Positions 20,763 to 31,055 of a stretch of 55,151 nt of DNA are shown here, piece after piece. The notes under the pieces were generated by a model. It searched no databases, was not told where the DNA came from, and saw only the letters and a list, made by a program, of their open reading frames with translations. Source of the DNA: Nemertoderma westbladi (lineage: Eukaryota; Xenacoelomorpha; Nemertodermatida; Nemertodermatidae); NCBI GenBank assembly GCA_032718475.1, contig JAUCBJ010004945.1:1-55151 (forward strand), given 5' to 3'. Made by a program: the position numbers and the translations under genes. Numbering within the stretch: position 1 is the stretch's first letter; every line of letters starts with the position of its first letter.

Positions 20763-21647
20763 CTAAGTAGAGAGTCGTTGAGCTGAGATAATATAACCCT
20801 TAGTGCGGATTACCCCGCGGTTCTTAACCAAAACGGAATACCTAACCACCCAGTTGGCATGCCAACCCTCCCCGTCGTCCGCGCAACCGGAAGCAGCAAC
20901 AATGACGTCATCCAACTGCCGGTCCGTCAATAGAACCACGGAATCGGTGTGAGTGAGCAACTGGATAGCGGACTCTCTGGCGTAGGCGACTAACTCGGGC
21001 GGCATCACGCAGCACGCGACTACGTTGACTTGGTCTACCGCGGGTTTAACGGAGGTCGCCATATCGTACAGCCGCTCCAACCTACCCCGATTCATATCGG
21101 CGACCCCGGCCATCTTGTGGCACAACTTCCCTTCGGCGTTCAGCTCCTCGAGTCGGGACCAAACCTTGCCGATCCCGGTGAACAACGCCTCCTCGTCGGT
21201 GTCCCCGATCTCGGAGGCGTCGAACTCGAGTCCGGGGAAGGCCAGCACCACGTTATCCAGACAAGAGACCCCGATGTGAGACAGACTTGTCTCCACGGCG
21301 TCGGTGACTTGCTCCGGAGAAAATTCCGTGAGGAAAATCTTAACGGATACCCGAAAATCGAAGCGATTCTCCGATGAAGACAACGAATCTTCCTCCAGCA
21401 ATTGATTTACATCCAATTCGGTGGCGTTCTTGTAATCCTCTCTGTCTATCACCTTGTCCTTTATCCATTTATGCAAGGTGCACTTGAGTGTATGAGATAG
21501 CTCGTTGCTCGTAGATTTGTGGGCAGGGCGTTTGAGGCTCGCCCAGTTCACTATATTTCCGGTATCGAGTTGCAGTTTTACTAAAGAAGGAAAGATCGGT
21601 ACTTGTTGTTCCGTGACGCTCCTGTCGCTTCCAGTTACACCGTCCAT
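20763..21647 (-). CDS. GCLM: Glutamate-cysteine ligase regulatory (modifier) subunit
   Basis: A 294-codon single-exon frame, ATG at 21645-21647 and TAG at 20763-20765. It matches the animal GCL modifier subunit along its length: N-terminal LQLDTGNIVNWASLKRP, a middle section with VSVKIFLTEFSPEQ and LDNVVLAFPG, the conserved block VNVVACCVMPPELVAYARES, then IQLLTHTDSVVLL, and the C-terminus RYSVLVKNRGVIRTKGYII. The human protein is 274 residues; the extra length is at the N-terminus and in a Glu/Asp-rich segment near residue 85. The fold is aldo-keto-reductase-like but non-enzymatic. It binds the catalytic subunit GCLC in the cytosol, lowers its Km for glutamate and relieves glutathione feedback. 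Base composition (GC-rich) differs sharply from the AT-rich flanks. No intron is present, unlike the vertebrate gene. I saw no clear antioxidant response element upstream. Confidence 0.95.
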   Translation of the reverse strand: MDGVTGSDRSVTEQQVPIFPSLVKLQLDTGNIVNWASLKRPAHKSTSNELSHTLKCTLHKWIKDKVIDREDYKNATELDVNQLLEEDSLSSSENRFDFRVSVKIFLTEFSPEQVTDAVETSLSHIGVSCLDNVVLAFPGLEFDASEIGDTDEEALFTGIGKVWSRLEELNAEGKLCHKMAGVADMNRGRLERLYDMATSVKPAVDQVNVVACCVMPPELVAYARESAIQLLTHTDSVVLLTDRQLDDVIVAASGCADDGEGWHANWVVRYSVLVKNRGVIRTKGYIISAQRLST

Positions 21648-23332
21648 GATTTTGATTTATAATTTAAAATTTCAGCAGAAACTGTCGAAATTAATCTATC
21701 TTTGCCAAACAGTCATAAAAGACCAACTGAACAGTGCTGCAGTGTGCAGTGCTGTCCTGTACTGCTGTATGTACATTCAGACAGTAAAGGCATGCAATGT
21801 GCAATGAATAATAGCAAAAAAGCTCACAGCGATCACTGTATCATTGCAATTGGCTATAATTGTGTGGGGCGAGCCACCGAAGTCCAGATGAGCCGTAGCG
21901 TAGGGGTTATAAGGTTCTATCACATTCGAGGCACAGTGACAAACACCTTTCTTCACCTTTCCCCAGTGGCCATTTTTGGACCGATTTGTCTCAAATTTCA
22001 CACAGACACTCTCTTGACCTATGTGTAACTTCATAGAAAAAAAATATTTTTAATTATGTGATTTTCCGCTTCGAGCAGCACGATTGAAAATCATGAGTTT
22101 ATGACTTTTTTCTCGAAAAGTAATTTTTGCCTGTTTTCAAATGTGCACCATTTCCTAAATTTTCCCTCAATTTGCCGGAAAATCTAAAGACAGATGCCCT
22201 AGGTCGTGTATTTAATGCGGTGTAAATTTTATGGCTGCAGAGGACGATGTGCCCTTCGCGCAGCACGTGAAAAAACTGTATTTTCTAGAAAAATAATTAA
22301 CTTAATTTGACCACTGTCAGTACTACTACTACTGCCCTGCCAGTACAAGACAACCGCACTACCGGTACCTACCGCACTGTAAGTAGGCACTCAACTAATA
22401 GTGAAATAATATTTAAAATGGCGATGTTCAATTATTGTAATTATTATTCTTTGATTTATTCTTACAGGCGGTTTGGTTAAATTTCTTATTTATTTATTTA
22501 AATTTCTTAAGTACCGATTTTGGGATAGAATTGCTCAATTTTAATCTGTATCTGATAACTGAGCCTCGTCCTGGGCGATGGCCCCACGAACGTGTATACA
22601 CCATGTATTGAATATACTGGCCTACAGTAGGTCTACACTATACTGTAGGGCCTATTGTCTTTATTCACGAACCTGCACCCCTAAAAAAATTAATGTCCTA
22701 CAAATCTTAATACTGTAGATTGCATGAAATGTGAAATAGAGATACTGTATAGTTCCGTCTATATACTGTAGTATTTTTTTCTCGCTTTCATTCTACAGTA
22801 TAGCGACTAGCGTTTGGGAAAAAAGTGTCTCTGACAATTGCTCCTGTCGTACTGCAGTTATACAGTGATTTTTGGTAGCAAAGGAAGAATGCTGGCCATG
22901 CAAGGATTCCAAATATCTTGAATTTAGTTGGAAAATAGCTAATGGGCGTTATAAGATTGGATGTTTTGTTATCCGCTGGAGGCCATATTTTATTATATTT
23001 ATTTAAAAAACACCCAATTACAACTATACAGTTAACAGTATGGACATCGTGTCGTAATAAATGAAAGATAACATTATAATTATATATTTGGTTTCATTCT
23101 TTTACAAGCTTTTAAAAATGTTTATCCGTCGTTATTCTACCAGTGGCACTGGCACTGCAGTTATTCTGCAATCTTGTAGTGGTTTGTTGGTACTGAACTA
23201 CTCTTAGAAAGCTGGCCATGCAAGATTTCCGAATGCAGTAAGGAAAAACACTAGTGGGGCCTTCGTGCAGCAAAAGCCGCAAGCCATCTTATTCTTAGCT
23301 GCTTAGGGAACAATTATAATTATTATATAGCT
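21648..23332. other. Intergenic DNA with degenerate dispersed repeats
   Basis: GCLM upstream region, then repeats. A GTGGGGCGAGCCAC-type word at ~21866 and CTTCG(C/A)GCAGCACG words at ~22070 and ~22251 recur elsewhere (23262, 24697, 25660 minus, 27953, 28937), marking fragments of a dispersed family. The section 21935-22030 (GGACCGATTTGTCTCAAATT) reads like repeat filler. No gene seen. Confidence 0.45.
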
Positions 23333-23340
23333 AGTTATAC

Positions 23341-23967
23341 AGTGGTGACTATAAAACAAAGACCCAAGACGCAAAGAATAAAGACCTGTACAAAATACAA
23401 TGGTAATGGGACCTAACGCTCTTTGGGACCTAACGCGACTTTACCTCTTTGTTTTGTACAGGTCCCAAAGAACGTTAGGTCACATTGTCAATTAAAGGAG
23501 CAGATTAGTAAATGAGCAGGTTCCATAGGCGTGTTGGAGGAACCAAAACAATAAACGAAAGTTGACACATGTTACAAGATTATGCAGGTCTTAATAATTG
23601 GGTCTTTGTTTTGTACTCACCCCATAGCATATCTGGACGCTACCAGGCTGGGTGGGCTGAAGGCTACAGTAGTTCTTTAGAGTTAATAGCTGAACGAAAA
23701 CTACGGAGTTCATATCCTGTCTCAAACTCACGACATTCAGGACACACAGACCGACGTGAACTTGTTATTGAACATCATAACTATTTGATATTTAGTCCTA
23801 ATCGAAAAGTGAAAACCTTGACGGGACAGGGATACTTCAGTTAGACGAAATGGTCCCGTGTATGTTAAATCTAAATCGAACCAAAACAATAAACGAAAGT
23901 TAACACATGTTACAATAGTATGCGGTTCTTCATAATTAGGTATTATGTCTTTGTTTTGTAGTCACCC
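23341..23967. mobile_element. 627-bp MITE-like element with 8-bp target duplication
   Basis: Ends are inverted repeats: GGTGACTATAAAACAAAGAC at the left and, reversed, GGTGACTACAAAACAAAGAC at the right. The flanks 23333-23340 and 23968-23975 are both AGTTATAC, an 8-bp duplication typical of hAT elements. Inside are a ~70-nt hairpin (GGGACCTAACG...CGTTAGGTC, 23407-23482) and two ~85-bp direct repeats starting with CAAAACAATAAACGAAAGTT (23547 and 23884). There is no transposase. Related words (GTTTATTGTTTTGGTTCG, CCTAAAGACGCG) occur at 34508-34600 inside another element. Confidence 0.75.
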
Positions 23968-23975
23968 AGTTATAC

Positions 23976-24711
23976 AGGCCTATTCTTCCGACCATTATGC
24001 CTTCCGCTATACACCCCCCCCCCCCCCCCCCCCCCATCACACCCACAGACTTTTAGAAAACAGAATAGAAAAAATAGAATAATTATAACATTTCGCTGAT
24101 GGCTAGCAGTTTCGACTCTCCCCACATAACTAGTCTGACAAATACAGTACAGGTAGCTGAAAGTCTCTTATAGAATATGGTGTAGTAAAATCAATGTAGA
24201 ATTCCATACACCATAGACTTGTATAATATTAATTTATAGAGGTTTACACGTATTATTAATTTTCTAGAACTCCATGCATACACCTACAACAGTACCTATT
24301 CATAGTAATCGGTAATCATAAACTATGTTGTTTTTTCAAGTGTAATTCTTGTAAGACCAGTACGCCTACGTTTTTGTTTAATTGATGTGCTTAATAATAA
24401 TTTAAATGTGTAGACTTACATTTAAATGGTACACTATATTAGGCCTACTGTACACTTCTACTGTAAATAAATAATGCGATTTCAATTAGCAAAAACAAAC
24501 TGATCTCCAATCATTAACTACAGATAATACCTTTCCTTTACGTAATGTATAATAATTGTACAGTAAGTAAGGCCCACCACCCAGAGGAATAAATATAATT
24601 ATGTAGAAACAATAATAATAATAATAAACAACCAAAGTATACAGTATCTATAATAATTAAGTTTAATATACATACAGTATACACGTTCGTGGGGACTTCG
24701 CGCAGCACGAG
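23976..24711. other. Intergenic DNA with a 22-nt poly(C) tract
   Basis: AT-rich, with a run of 22 C at 24014-24035 and an AATAAT microsatellite at about 24609. No gene or RNA recognised. Confidence 0.5.
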
Positions 24712-25040
24712 AGTGCATACGTACAAATTTTGGTTTAATTTAATCTGCAATTGCCCGACTTATTTCGGTTTTTATAAAAAGTCTGAAACCACCGGTACCG
24801 ACTGACCTATTTTTGACCAATCTTCAGATACTTTCCAAACTTTTAATGGACTGCATACGTACAAGTTTGGTTTAATTCATCATTTGATTGAACGACTTAT
24901 TTCAGTTTTTATCAAAAGTCTGAAACTACCGGTACCGAGTGTCCGACAGTCTTATTTTGATAAAAACTCAGATTATTTCTAAATTTCTAATAGACTGCAT
25001 GATGTAATAAAAGTTGGTTTAATTCTAGTAATTGTTGTTG
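24712..25040. repeat. Diverged ~140-bp tandem repeat (2.3 units)
   Basis: Units start near 24712, 24849 and 24994 with (C/G)TGCATACGTACAA(A/G)TTTGG. The first two continue through CGACTTATTTC(G/A)GTTTTTAT, AAAGTCTGAAAC and ACCGGTACCGA; the third is partial and breaks at the tRNA-like sequence. A weaker related start (CTGCATGATTTTTCACC) at 25446 suggests the array continues past that insertion. Confidence 0.7.
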
Positions 25041-25079
25041 GCTTTAAAGAATTTAATATAAAAAACGTGCAAAATAAGT

Positions 25080-25165
25080 TTGCCAGAGATATGATTCGAA
25101 CCAGCGCGAGAAGATCCCATTGGATGGCTAGTCCAACGCCTTATCCACTCAGCCAACACCGCTCG
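25080..25165 (-). repeat. tRNA-Ser-like pseudogene or tRNA-derived SINE head
   Basis: On the minus strand it has an A box (TGGCTGAGTGGATAAGGCG), a plausible anticodon arm (TTGGA-CTAGCCA-TCCAA), a long variable arm as in class II tRNAs, and a B box (GGTTCGAATC). The T stem does not pair, the acceptor stem is lost, and the apparent anticodon AGC does not agree with a Ser body. It is therefore not a working tRNA. It sits within the diverged repeat array, as an inserted SINE would. Confidence 0.55.
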
Positions 25166-25439
25166 AGGTAACGAGCGGGCCAATGAAGGTATTAAAGTTT
25201 TATACTGCAATTTCGTAATCACTACTGATAAGTACAGCAGTAGGCCTACCGTACCGGTAGGCCTATGTCATTACTTCGGAGTCTCTAGCGGATCCCCAAT
25301 TAAATGTCTTAACTTTTCAATTTCGTAAAAGATAGACTTCATGATTCTCTACAAGCAACCAAAATTTCAGCTCAGGAAAATGAGGCGTTCCCGAGAAATT
25401 TAACATTTTCTAAAAACCACATAATCTGTCGTAGCTGAC

Positions 25440-25680
25440 GTCAGACTGCATGATTTTTCACCAAACTTTACAAACTTTCTAAACTTTCTCTCTACTACTT
25501 ACCTACTAAGTTTGGTTCAATTCCGAACCAGCGATGCCGAGAAATTCGCGTTCAAACATTTACCAGACAGACGGACGGACAGACAGACAGACGGACAGAC
25601 AGACAGACAGACGGACATGCCCCATTTGCCCTATATGAACCGTATGCCAAGGCTCGCCGACTACGTGTCTCGCCCCACAT
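25440..25680 (-). repeat. Dispersed repeat with (CAGA/CGGA)n microsatellite
   Basis: On the minus strand it begins TGTGGGGCGAGACACGTAG (ending at ~25679 on plus), followed by a CTGT/CCGT microsatellite (25563-25615) and TCTCGGCATCGCTGG. Its first bases match 28937-28965 and, more weakly, 21866 and 27953, so this is the end of an interspersed repeat. Family unknown. Confidence 0.55.
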
Positions 25681-26436
25681 TATATTACATTTACTTTATT
25701 CCAAAATTGTAACATTACTCAATGCCGTTACTATTAACAGCGAGTTGTTATTTAGCACTTTACAACTTTAGAGGACATTACAGTATTATATTGTTGACCT
25801 GTACAAAATAGTATTGTATGGTGTATTATTAATATTATGTAATGTCCCATTGGCGTGACTTTACATCACGCCATCATGGTTACCAGATAAACAATAGATG
25901 GTATTTATTATTAATTGCCTGACATCCAGATAGGCCTACTGCATTACCCACCGGTACGCGGGGTATAGCTTTAATAACCAGTAGCTATAAACTATTAACA
26001 TGGCTCCACACGCACCATAAATATAAGCTAACTTATTTATAACATAATTTATGTCATTTTTACATTTATTTATACAGCAACTAATACAATTTGTGCAGTT
26101 TCTATCACTTATAATGTATATGTACATTCATTTCGTAATGTTACAATTTTGGAATAAAACTGCATACATACTTGTTGCAAAGTACAGTACTTTACAGAGT
26201 TCTGATCCTCGTGGTTTTATTTTAAATCACTCACTACGTTCGTTCGTGTAATAAAGCACTCAGATCATCACACTGTAAAGTGCTACTGTACTTTACACAC
26301 AAGTATTAAATAGTTATTACAGTACAGTATAGTATGACCTTTATATAAAGGTGATAAGAGAAGGCCATGGTCGTGGAAAGAGATAAGCGAATGAGATAAA
26401 TACACAGAAACGAAAAGAGATGAGAGAGTGAGGTAA
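25681..26436. other. Intergenic DNA, no gene recognised
   Basis: AT-rich. The last ~90 bp (purine-rich, GAGATAAG) is presumably the 3' UTR of the minus-strand gene that follows. Confidence 0.45.
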
Positions 26437-26946
26437 TTATGCGGACCCATAGTTTGGTGACGGTTGTGTCATACCCTTATAACCTCCGATTCCAGTGCCG
26501 TCACTGCCTGAATCTAATTCCTGACCGAAACTCACAACAACCAAAATCAGATAAACATCCAATAGAAGCCCCAAAACTATGGCGACTGAACACCCAATTA
26601 TGACGCCCAAATCAGTTGCAACCAGCATCAACAAGGTGGTCGTAATTAATGAATTGACGGCGCTCGCAACAACCATTCCAATCCATGGGTACGTTAGTTG
26701 CCTGTTCCCTTGGCCCTGCGTTGATATAATCAGAGCAATAGAAGCTATTATCAGCAACACCATTAGCCATATGGTTAGGTCTTGAAAAAAGAACATGGCT
26801 GTAATATGATGCCAGCTTGTCAGATTGCCTATGGTGAGGACCCTTCCGATAATGACCCCAATACCTCCGATGATACTAAGTACAGCGACAATTCTAGAAC
26901 CATTGCGTAGATTGACACAACAGCAACAATTATTAACAATCGTCAT
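26437..26946 (-). CDS. Four-transmembrane protein, LAPTM/DUF4728-like
   Basis: A 169-codon single-exon frame with ATG at 26944-26946. The N-terminus MTIVNNCCCCVNLRNGSRIV has a Cys cluster followed by a small soluble patch, as in LAPTM4/DUF4728-type proteins. Four hydrophobic segments follow at about residues 17-38, 50-74, 85-110 and 112-138. The C-terminal tail of ~30 residues (GSDGTGIGGYKGM, PSPNYGSA) is Gly/Pro/Tyr-rich and probably cytosolic; the YKGM could act as a tyrosine sorting signal (inference). The vertebrate LAPTM proteins sit in late endosomes and lysosomes. The family assignment rests on topology and the Cys motif only; MARVEL-like or orphan tetraspan proteins are alternatives. 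Function is not known. Confidence 0.65.
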   Translation of the reverse strand: MTIVNNCCCCVNLRNGSRIVAVLSIIGGIGVIIGRVLTIGNLTSWHHITAMFFFQDLTIWLMVLLIIASIALIISTQGQGNRQLTYPWIGMVVASAVNSLITTTLLMLVATDLGVIIGCSVAIVLGLLLDVYLILVVVSFGQELDSGSDGTGIGGYKGMTQPSPNYGSA

Positions 26947-28690
26947 GGTAACAGTTATAGGTAACCAAAATCAACAACATGTAGGTCTACTGTAGGTTAA
27001 TGTGGAATAATATAATAATCTGTATATATTATTTAATATACTGTACTATATAATAATATACTTTCCGACTTACTGTATTCCAGGGCTCAACTAGTTCGAT
27101 GATTTGGGTTGATGCCCAAATATCCCCCCGAACTCTCGTCTGTAAAATAATAATTTAATTGGCTTGATTTCTAATTGTTTGCTTTACTTACAATACTGTA
27201 CTTAATTAAAACCAGCTATAAAAAAAAATGCTATGACTCAAGACAACGTAGGCTTCTTTCTGGTCTTAAGATCCGTGAGTAGGCCTACAATAAGTGTAGA
27301 AACGGAATAGATGCCGACCAAAATTTACAATAAATTTGATTACTATTCCGTTTCCATGGTGACCATTTATTGTTTCTATTATTTACAACTGATATCATAC
27401 TCATGAACCATGCCAATTACTGTAGCATGAAATAAAATCTCTTGGAAATATTGTTAAAATAGTTATGTAAAGTGAAGAAAATGTCAGCCTAAATTGGAAA
27501 ACGATCTGTGCAAAAAGTCGGAAAGTATTACATAAAATTAAAATGTTCAAAAATGAATGGCAAGATAAATGACCAGTTTATTACAGACTGGGCCTATACA
27601 GTACTACAGTATATGCTGTATATATGGATATATACAGTAGGCCAATAATAGGACTCCCTGCGTCAAACTTTATCGATATTTGAAAGTAATTGGATCGAAT
27701 TGATCAAAGTAGCTTTCAGGCATGCCCAAGGAACATCACCGTGGCAACAGCTGCTTAAAAATAAATGTTTCACAAAATCAATTACAGTAGGCCTAGGCTT
27801 ACGCCTATCTTGGAAGCTGGTGTTTTCCAAGTGCCAGTGGCGTGAGGCTCGATGGTGTGTCAGCATAGTTCAGTAACCAACCAATCGCTGTTGGTTGTAA
27901 TTGTAAACATATCCTTCAGTTGGAATTATTGCCGATAGGCGCTAAATTATGGGGCGAGCCAGGAAGGTGGGGGGGCTATTCTGATATAGAAAATCTGAGC
28001 GAAAGGACAATATCTGTCAGCACATTTGGTCCTATAAGGGGGTGAAATATAATAAATGATCATAACAAACTTAGGTTCTTTTGGATTCTATTGGGTTGGG
28101 TGATTTTGGGTTTTATTGGATGATCCCTTTTGTGTTCTTTTTCTGCTCTTTTTGTTTCTTTTGGGTATTTTGGAGTTCTTTTTGTAGTTTAGTACGACCC
28201 CAAAAAGTTTAATAATTGTTTTAAAATATTGACATAATTAATTGTAGTGTTAAAAGACCTTTGCTCTTTGTAGGTAGTCTTTGTATGTAGCCCTTTGTAA
28301 GCTTTCACTGCAATGTAACTAGTATATTTATTATAGGCCTATCTAATGTTACCACCTGCCTGTGTTGTGTAGAAACACCTGGGGTACCGGTATTGCTGCA
28401 TAATGCTAAATTATTTCGTTTTCGAATCACCACTACAAGCTCAAATACTGTAGTTGTTCATGGAGCTTGTTCCTGAGTTACCTGTCGCTGATTGGCTAAT
28501 TTCATTGAGTATAAAAGAATCCAGAACACTAAGAAGCTTTCCTAATCTCTAAGAAGCTTTCCTTTATCACATTCCAGTAGAAATACTGATGAAATAATTG
28601 ATAATGTTCTTGATGACATCATGATGATAACAATATCATTGATCCTACAGCTAGTTCTTCTTGTTCTACTGCTGATGCCCCAACATGGTA
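26947..28690. other. Intergenic DNA, mostly featureless
   Basis: Holds a GTGGGGCGAGCC-type repeat fragment near 27953, a T/G-rich stretch (28075-28190) and a small tandem duplication AAGAAGCTTTCCT (28532, 28551). No convincing coding exon. Confidence 0.45.
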
Positions 28691-28694
28691 GCAC

Positions 28695-28929
28695 GAACTT
28701 AGTTCCAATCGCACATATTCAAAGGCGAACTTAGTTCCAATTGAAACGAATTTAGTTCCAAAATAAATTTTATAAAGCGAACTTAGTTCCAATCGAGATG
28801 AACTTAGTTCCAATCCCAGACTATCAAAACGAACTTAGTTCCAATGCATGCGAAATTAGTTCCAATGCATGCCAATTTAGATCCAATGCATGCAAATTTA
28901 GTTCCAATGGATACGAACTTAGTTTCAAT
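28695..28929. repeat. Ten-copy GAACTTAGTTCCAAT array with 21/31-bp spacing
   Basis: Copies begin at 28695, 28727, 28748, 28779, 28800, 28831, 28852, 28873, 28894 and 28915. The core GAAC-TTA-GTTC is an inverted repeat. Spacings are 32, 21, 31, 21, 31, 21, 21, 21 and 21 bp, and the last copies are separated by the palindrome GCATGC. Copies 3 and 7-10 carry single substitutions (GAATTTAG, GAAATTAG, CAATTTAG, AAATTTAG, a T for C). It reads as non-coding. Confidence 0.9.
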
Positions 28930-28934
28930 GTTTC

Positions 28935-30184
28935 AATCGTGGGGCTAGCCACGTAGTAGGCGAAGCCTATTGCGTATTTCCACTATTTCAGGTGGGTCAG
29001 GGTCAACAATAATTGAAAATAATTATAAAACCCTTCTCATTTTTTATATACTAATTATTATTAATGAATTAAAAGTATAATTACACATTATGATATATTT
29101 ATTAATCATGAGAATACTGATACTGACTGACTGAGTCTGTAGTAGTATATACTCAAGTCATGCACATTGTGCCATTTTCACACCAAATACAATATTTACC
29201 AGTTGTTTCGGGTTAGGAGGTTGGGCATAGTTTGGGTTAAGAGCTTGGGCGTTGTTTTTTACTATGAATATCATTATAAATGAATAAATATAATTGAATT
29301 AAATTTAATTGTTTGGGTTAAGAGGTTCTGAGTTGTTTGAGATAATATTGTTTGGTTAGGAGGTTTGGCATTTTGCGTTAAATTGGAACTAAGTACGGGG
29401 AATCCCCAACATTAGCCAAAATTCTTCAACACTCAATAAAGACAAAGGATCAGCATTTCCATTGCGATGGTTATGGCATACTTTTAGTATTAAACCCCCA
29501 TTTTATTATTTACTCATATTTTTTTTAAGGAAAATAATTTATAAGTAATAAATAATAATAAATAATTTATTCATATTTTTATAAGAGTCACTAATTCAAA
29601 GAATTATGTACTCATTTTAAAATGAGTACACCATTAATTCGGAAAATTCGGAAAATTTTTTACTCATATTTTAGCCAATCGCGAATATGCGCGAATGATA
29701 TAGAACGAAAAGTGCAAGTATTGTAAAAAAAAAGTCAGATTTGTTGAATAGTGTTACCATCGGATTCACTGTCCTCAAAAACCCCACAAGAATGAAAATT
29801 GGCTTAATTAGACTATTCTCTGGGATTTTTAAATTTTGTTAGGGTACGAAAAGTGCAAGTAGTGAAAAAAGCCCTATATCTCGAAAACGAAAGTGATATT
29901 GCGAAGCCGAGTAAAGATTTGAAATCTCCGAACAATTTCGGTACTAATGAAAAAATAAAAAAAAAACGATTTTTTTCACCAAAATCGACTGTACTGTACT
30001 GTACTAATTGACAATAACTTTCTATTCACAGAATCATTGAATCAGCAGCTCTCTGGTCATTCGCATATCTACATCAGCATACTCAGTCGATAAACATAGG
30101 CCTATACACTGACTGACTGACAGACTGATACAATGTAATACTGTAATAACTATACCGGTACCGATTCAAACTGCCGAATGCGCA
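28935..30184. other. Intergenic / upstream of the POMGNT1-like gene
   Basis: Starts with a dispersed repeat end (GTGGGGCTAGCCACGTAG). There are a perfect 22-bp palindrome at 29608-29629 and a repeated ACGAAAAGTGCAAGTA word (29703, 29846). The last ~200 bp should contain the promoter and 5' UTR of the gene starting at 30185; a TACTGTACTGTACTG stretch precedes it. No clear core-promoter motif. Confidence 0.45.
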
Positions 30185-30710
30185 ATGAAACAAAACAAGG
30201 TACATAGCAAACGGAAGCGTCGCCTATTATTAATTGCTTTAACGATATTAATATTGATAATTTTATACCAGTTGTTTAATTGGGACGGCGAGGGATTCGG
30301 CTTGTGGAGTAATGGCGGTAGAGAGCGGTTAGAAACTCCGGTATGTCGCCAGTACTACGCCTGTCCTAGCGGCTCATTCCCAGTCTTCGTATCCAGCGGG
30401 GAGGGTCAAGAGACGCCCCCTAGCGTCTGCTTCGATGGCCGCTACCCCAAGAAGGAGCAAGACACGGAATTCAACCGAGGCTTGCTAATGGTTACGATAA
30501 ACGAGAAGACCCACTCAATCGAGAAATCTTCGGTCTTCGATATTTACTCCCACGGTTCCGGTGCGTTGGAGGAAGCTTTACGCGCTACCCGGCACGGAAT
30601 TCTTCTTATATTCGCCTCCTACGACGACGTTTTCTACCAGCTGTCCGACTACGCCAAGGCTCTCCTCTCCGAACTGGGTAGTCGCGCTATCAGTGAGCTC
30701 ACCTACCGAG
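30185..30710 (+). CDS. POMGNT1-like GT13-family protein, exon 1 (TM anchor and first ILEI domain)
   Basis: Starts at the ATG 30185 and ends in phase 1 at donor GTCAGT (30711). It encodes a short basic cytosolic tail (KRKRR), one hydrophobic anchor at residues ~14-30 (LLLIALTILILIILY), then a lumenal ILEI/FAM3-type domain: a Cys pair near residue 54, a CFDG segment, FNRGLLMVTINEKTHSIEKS, FDIYSHGSG, ILLIFASYDD and LSELGSRAISELTYRG. This is a type II Golgi/ER topology, as in POMGNT1, which also carries an ILEI-like carbohydrate-binding stem. Exons 1-5 together give about 513 residues with the gene still open at the last visible exon. The gene symbol is left empty because orthology versus paralogy cannot be decided here. 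Confidence 0.85.
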
Positions 30711-31055
30711 GTCAGTTCTAATAGATTTTTAGATTACCGGTAACTGCTTTGTAACACTTTTTATATTTTTATCTACTGTCCAGTATATGATTAACGATTT
30801 TATTCATATCATTATTTTTTACGATTTAGGCCTATTCAGCTATATACAGGTAACCTTACCTAACTGTACTCGTACTGTATGTACTGTACTTTCTCGATTT
30901 ATATAATTATCTACCGTTTTTATTACAGAAGTCATACTTTATCCGCCTAATAAGTTTAATATTCATATATGTTATTAGATATTTGTACCTAGGTGGTGTT
31001 CCCCCGTTTAAATTTATATATTTTAAATTAAACCACGTTAAAATAATAATAATAG
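30711..31055 (+). other. Intron 1 of the POMGNT1-like gene
   Basis: 345-bp GT-AG intron (donor GTCAGT, acceptor AATAATAG), phase 1. AT-rich. It contains a false ORF start at 30983 that continues into exon 2. Confidence 0.8.

Noticed and set aside
25080-25165. Functional tRNA gene
   Set aside because: A and B boxes and an anticodon arm are visible, but the T stem and acceptor stem do not pair and the anticodon disagrees with the Ser-type body.
28619-28813. Minus-strand frame with LELSS/GTKF repeats
   Set aside because: It is the translation of the GAACTTAGTTCCAAT array; no start context and the repeat spacing is not a multiple of three throughout.
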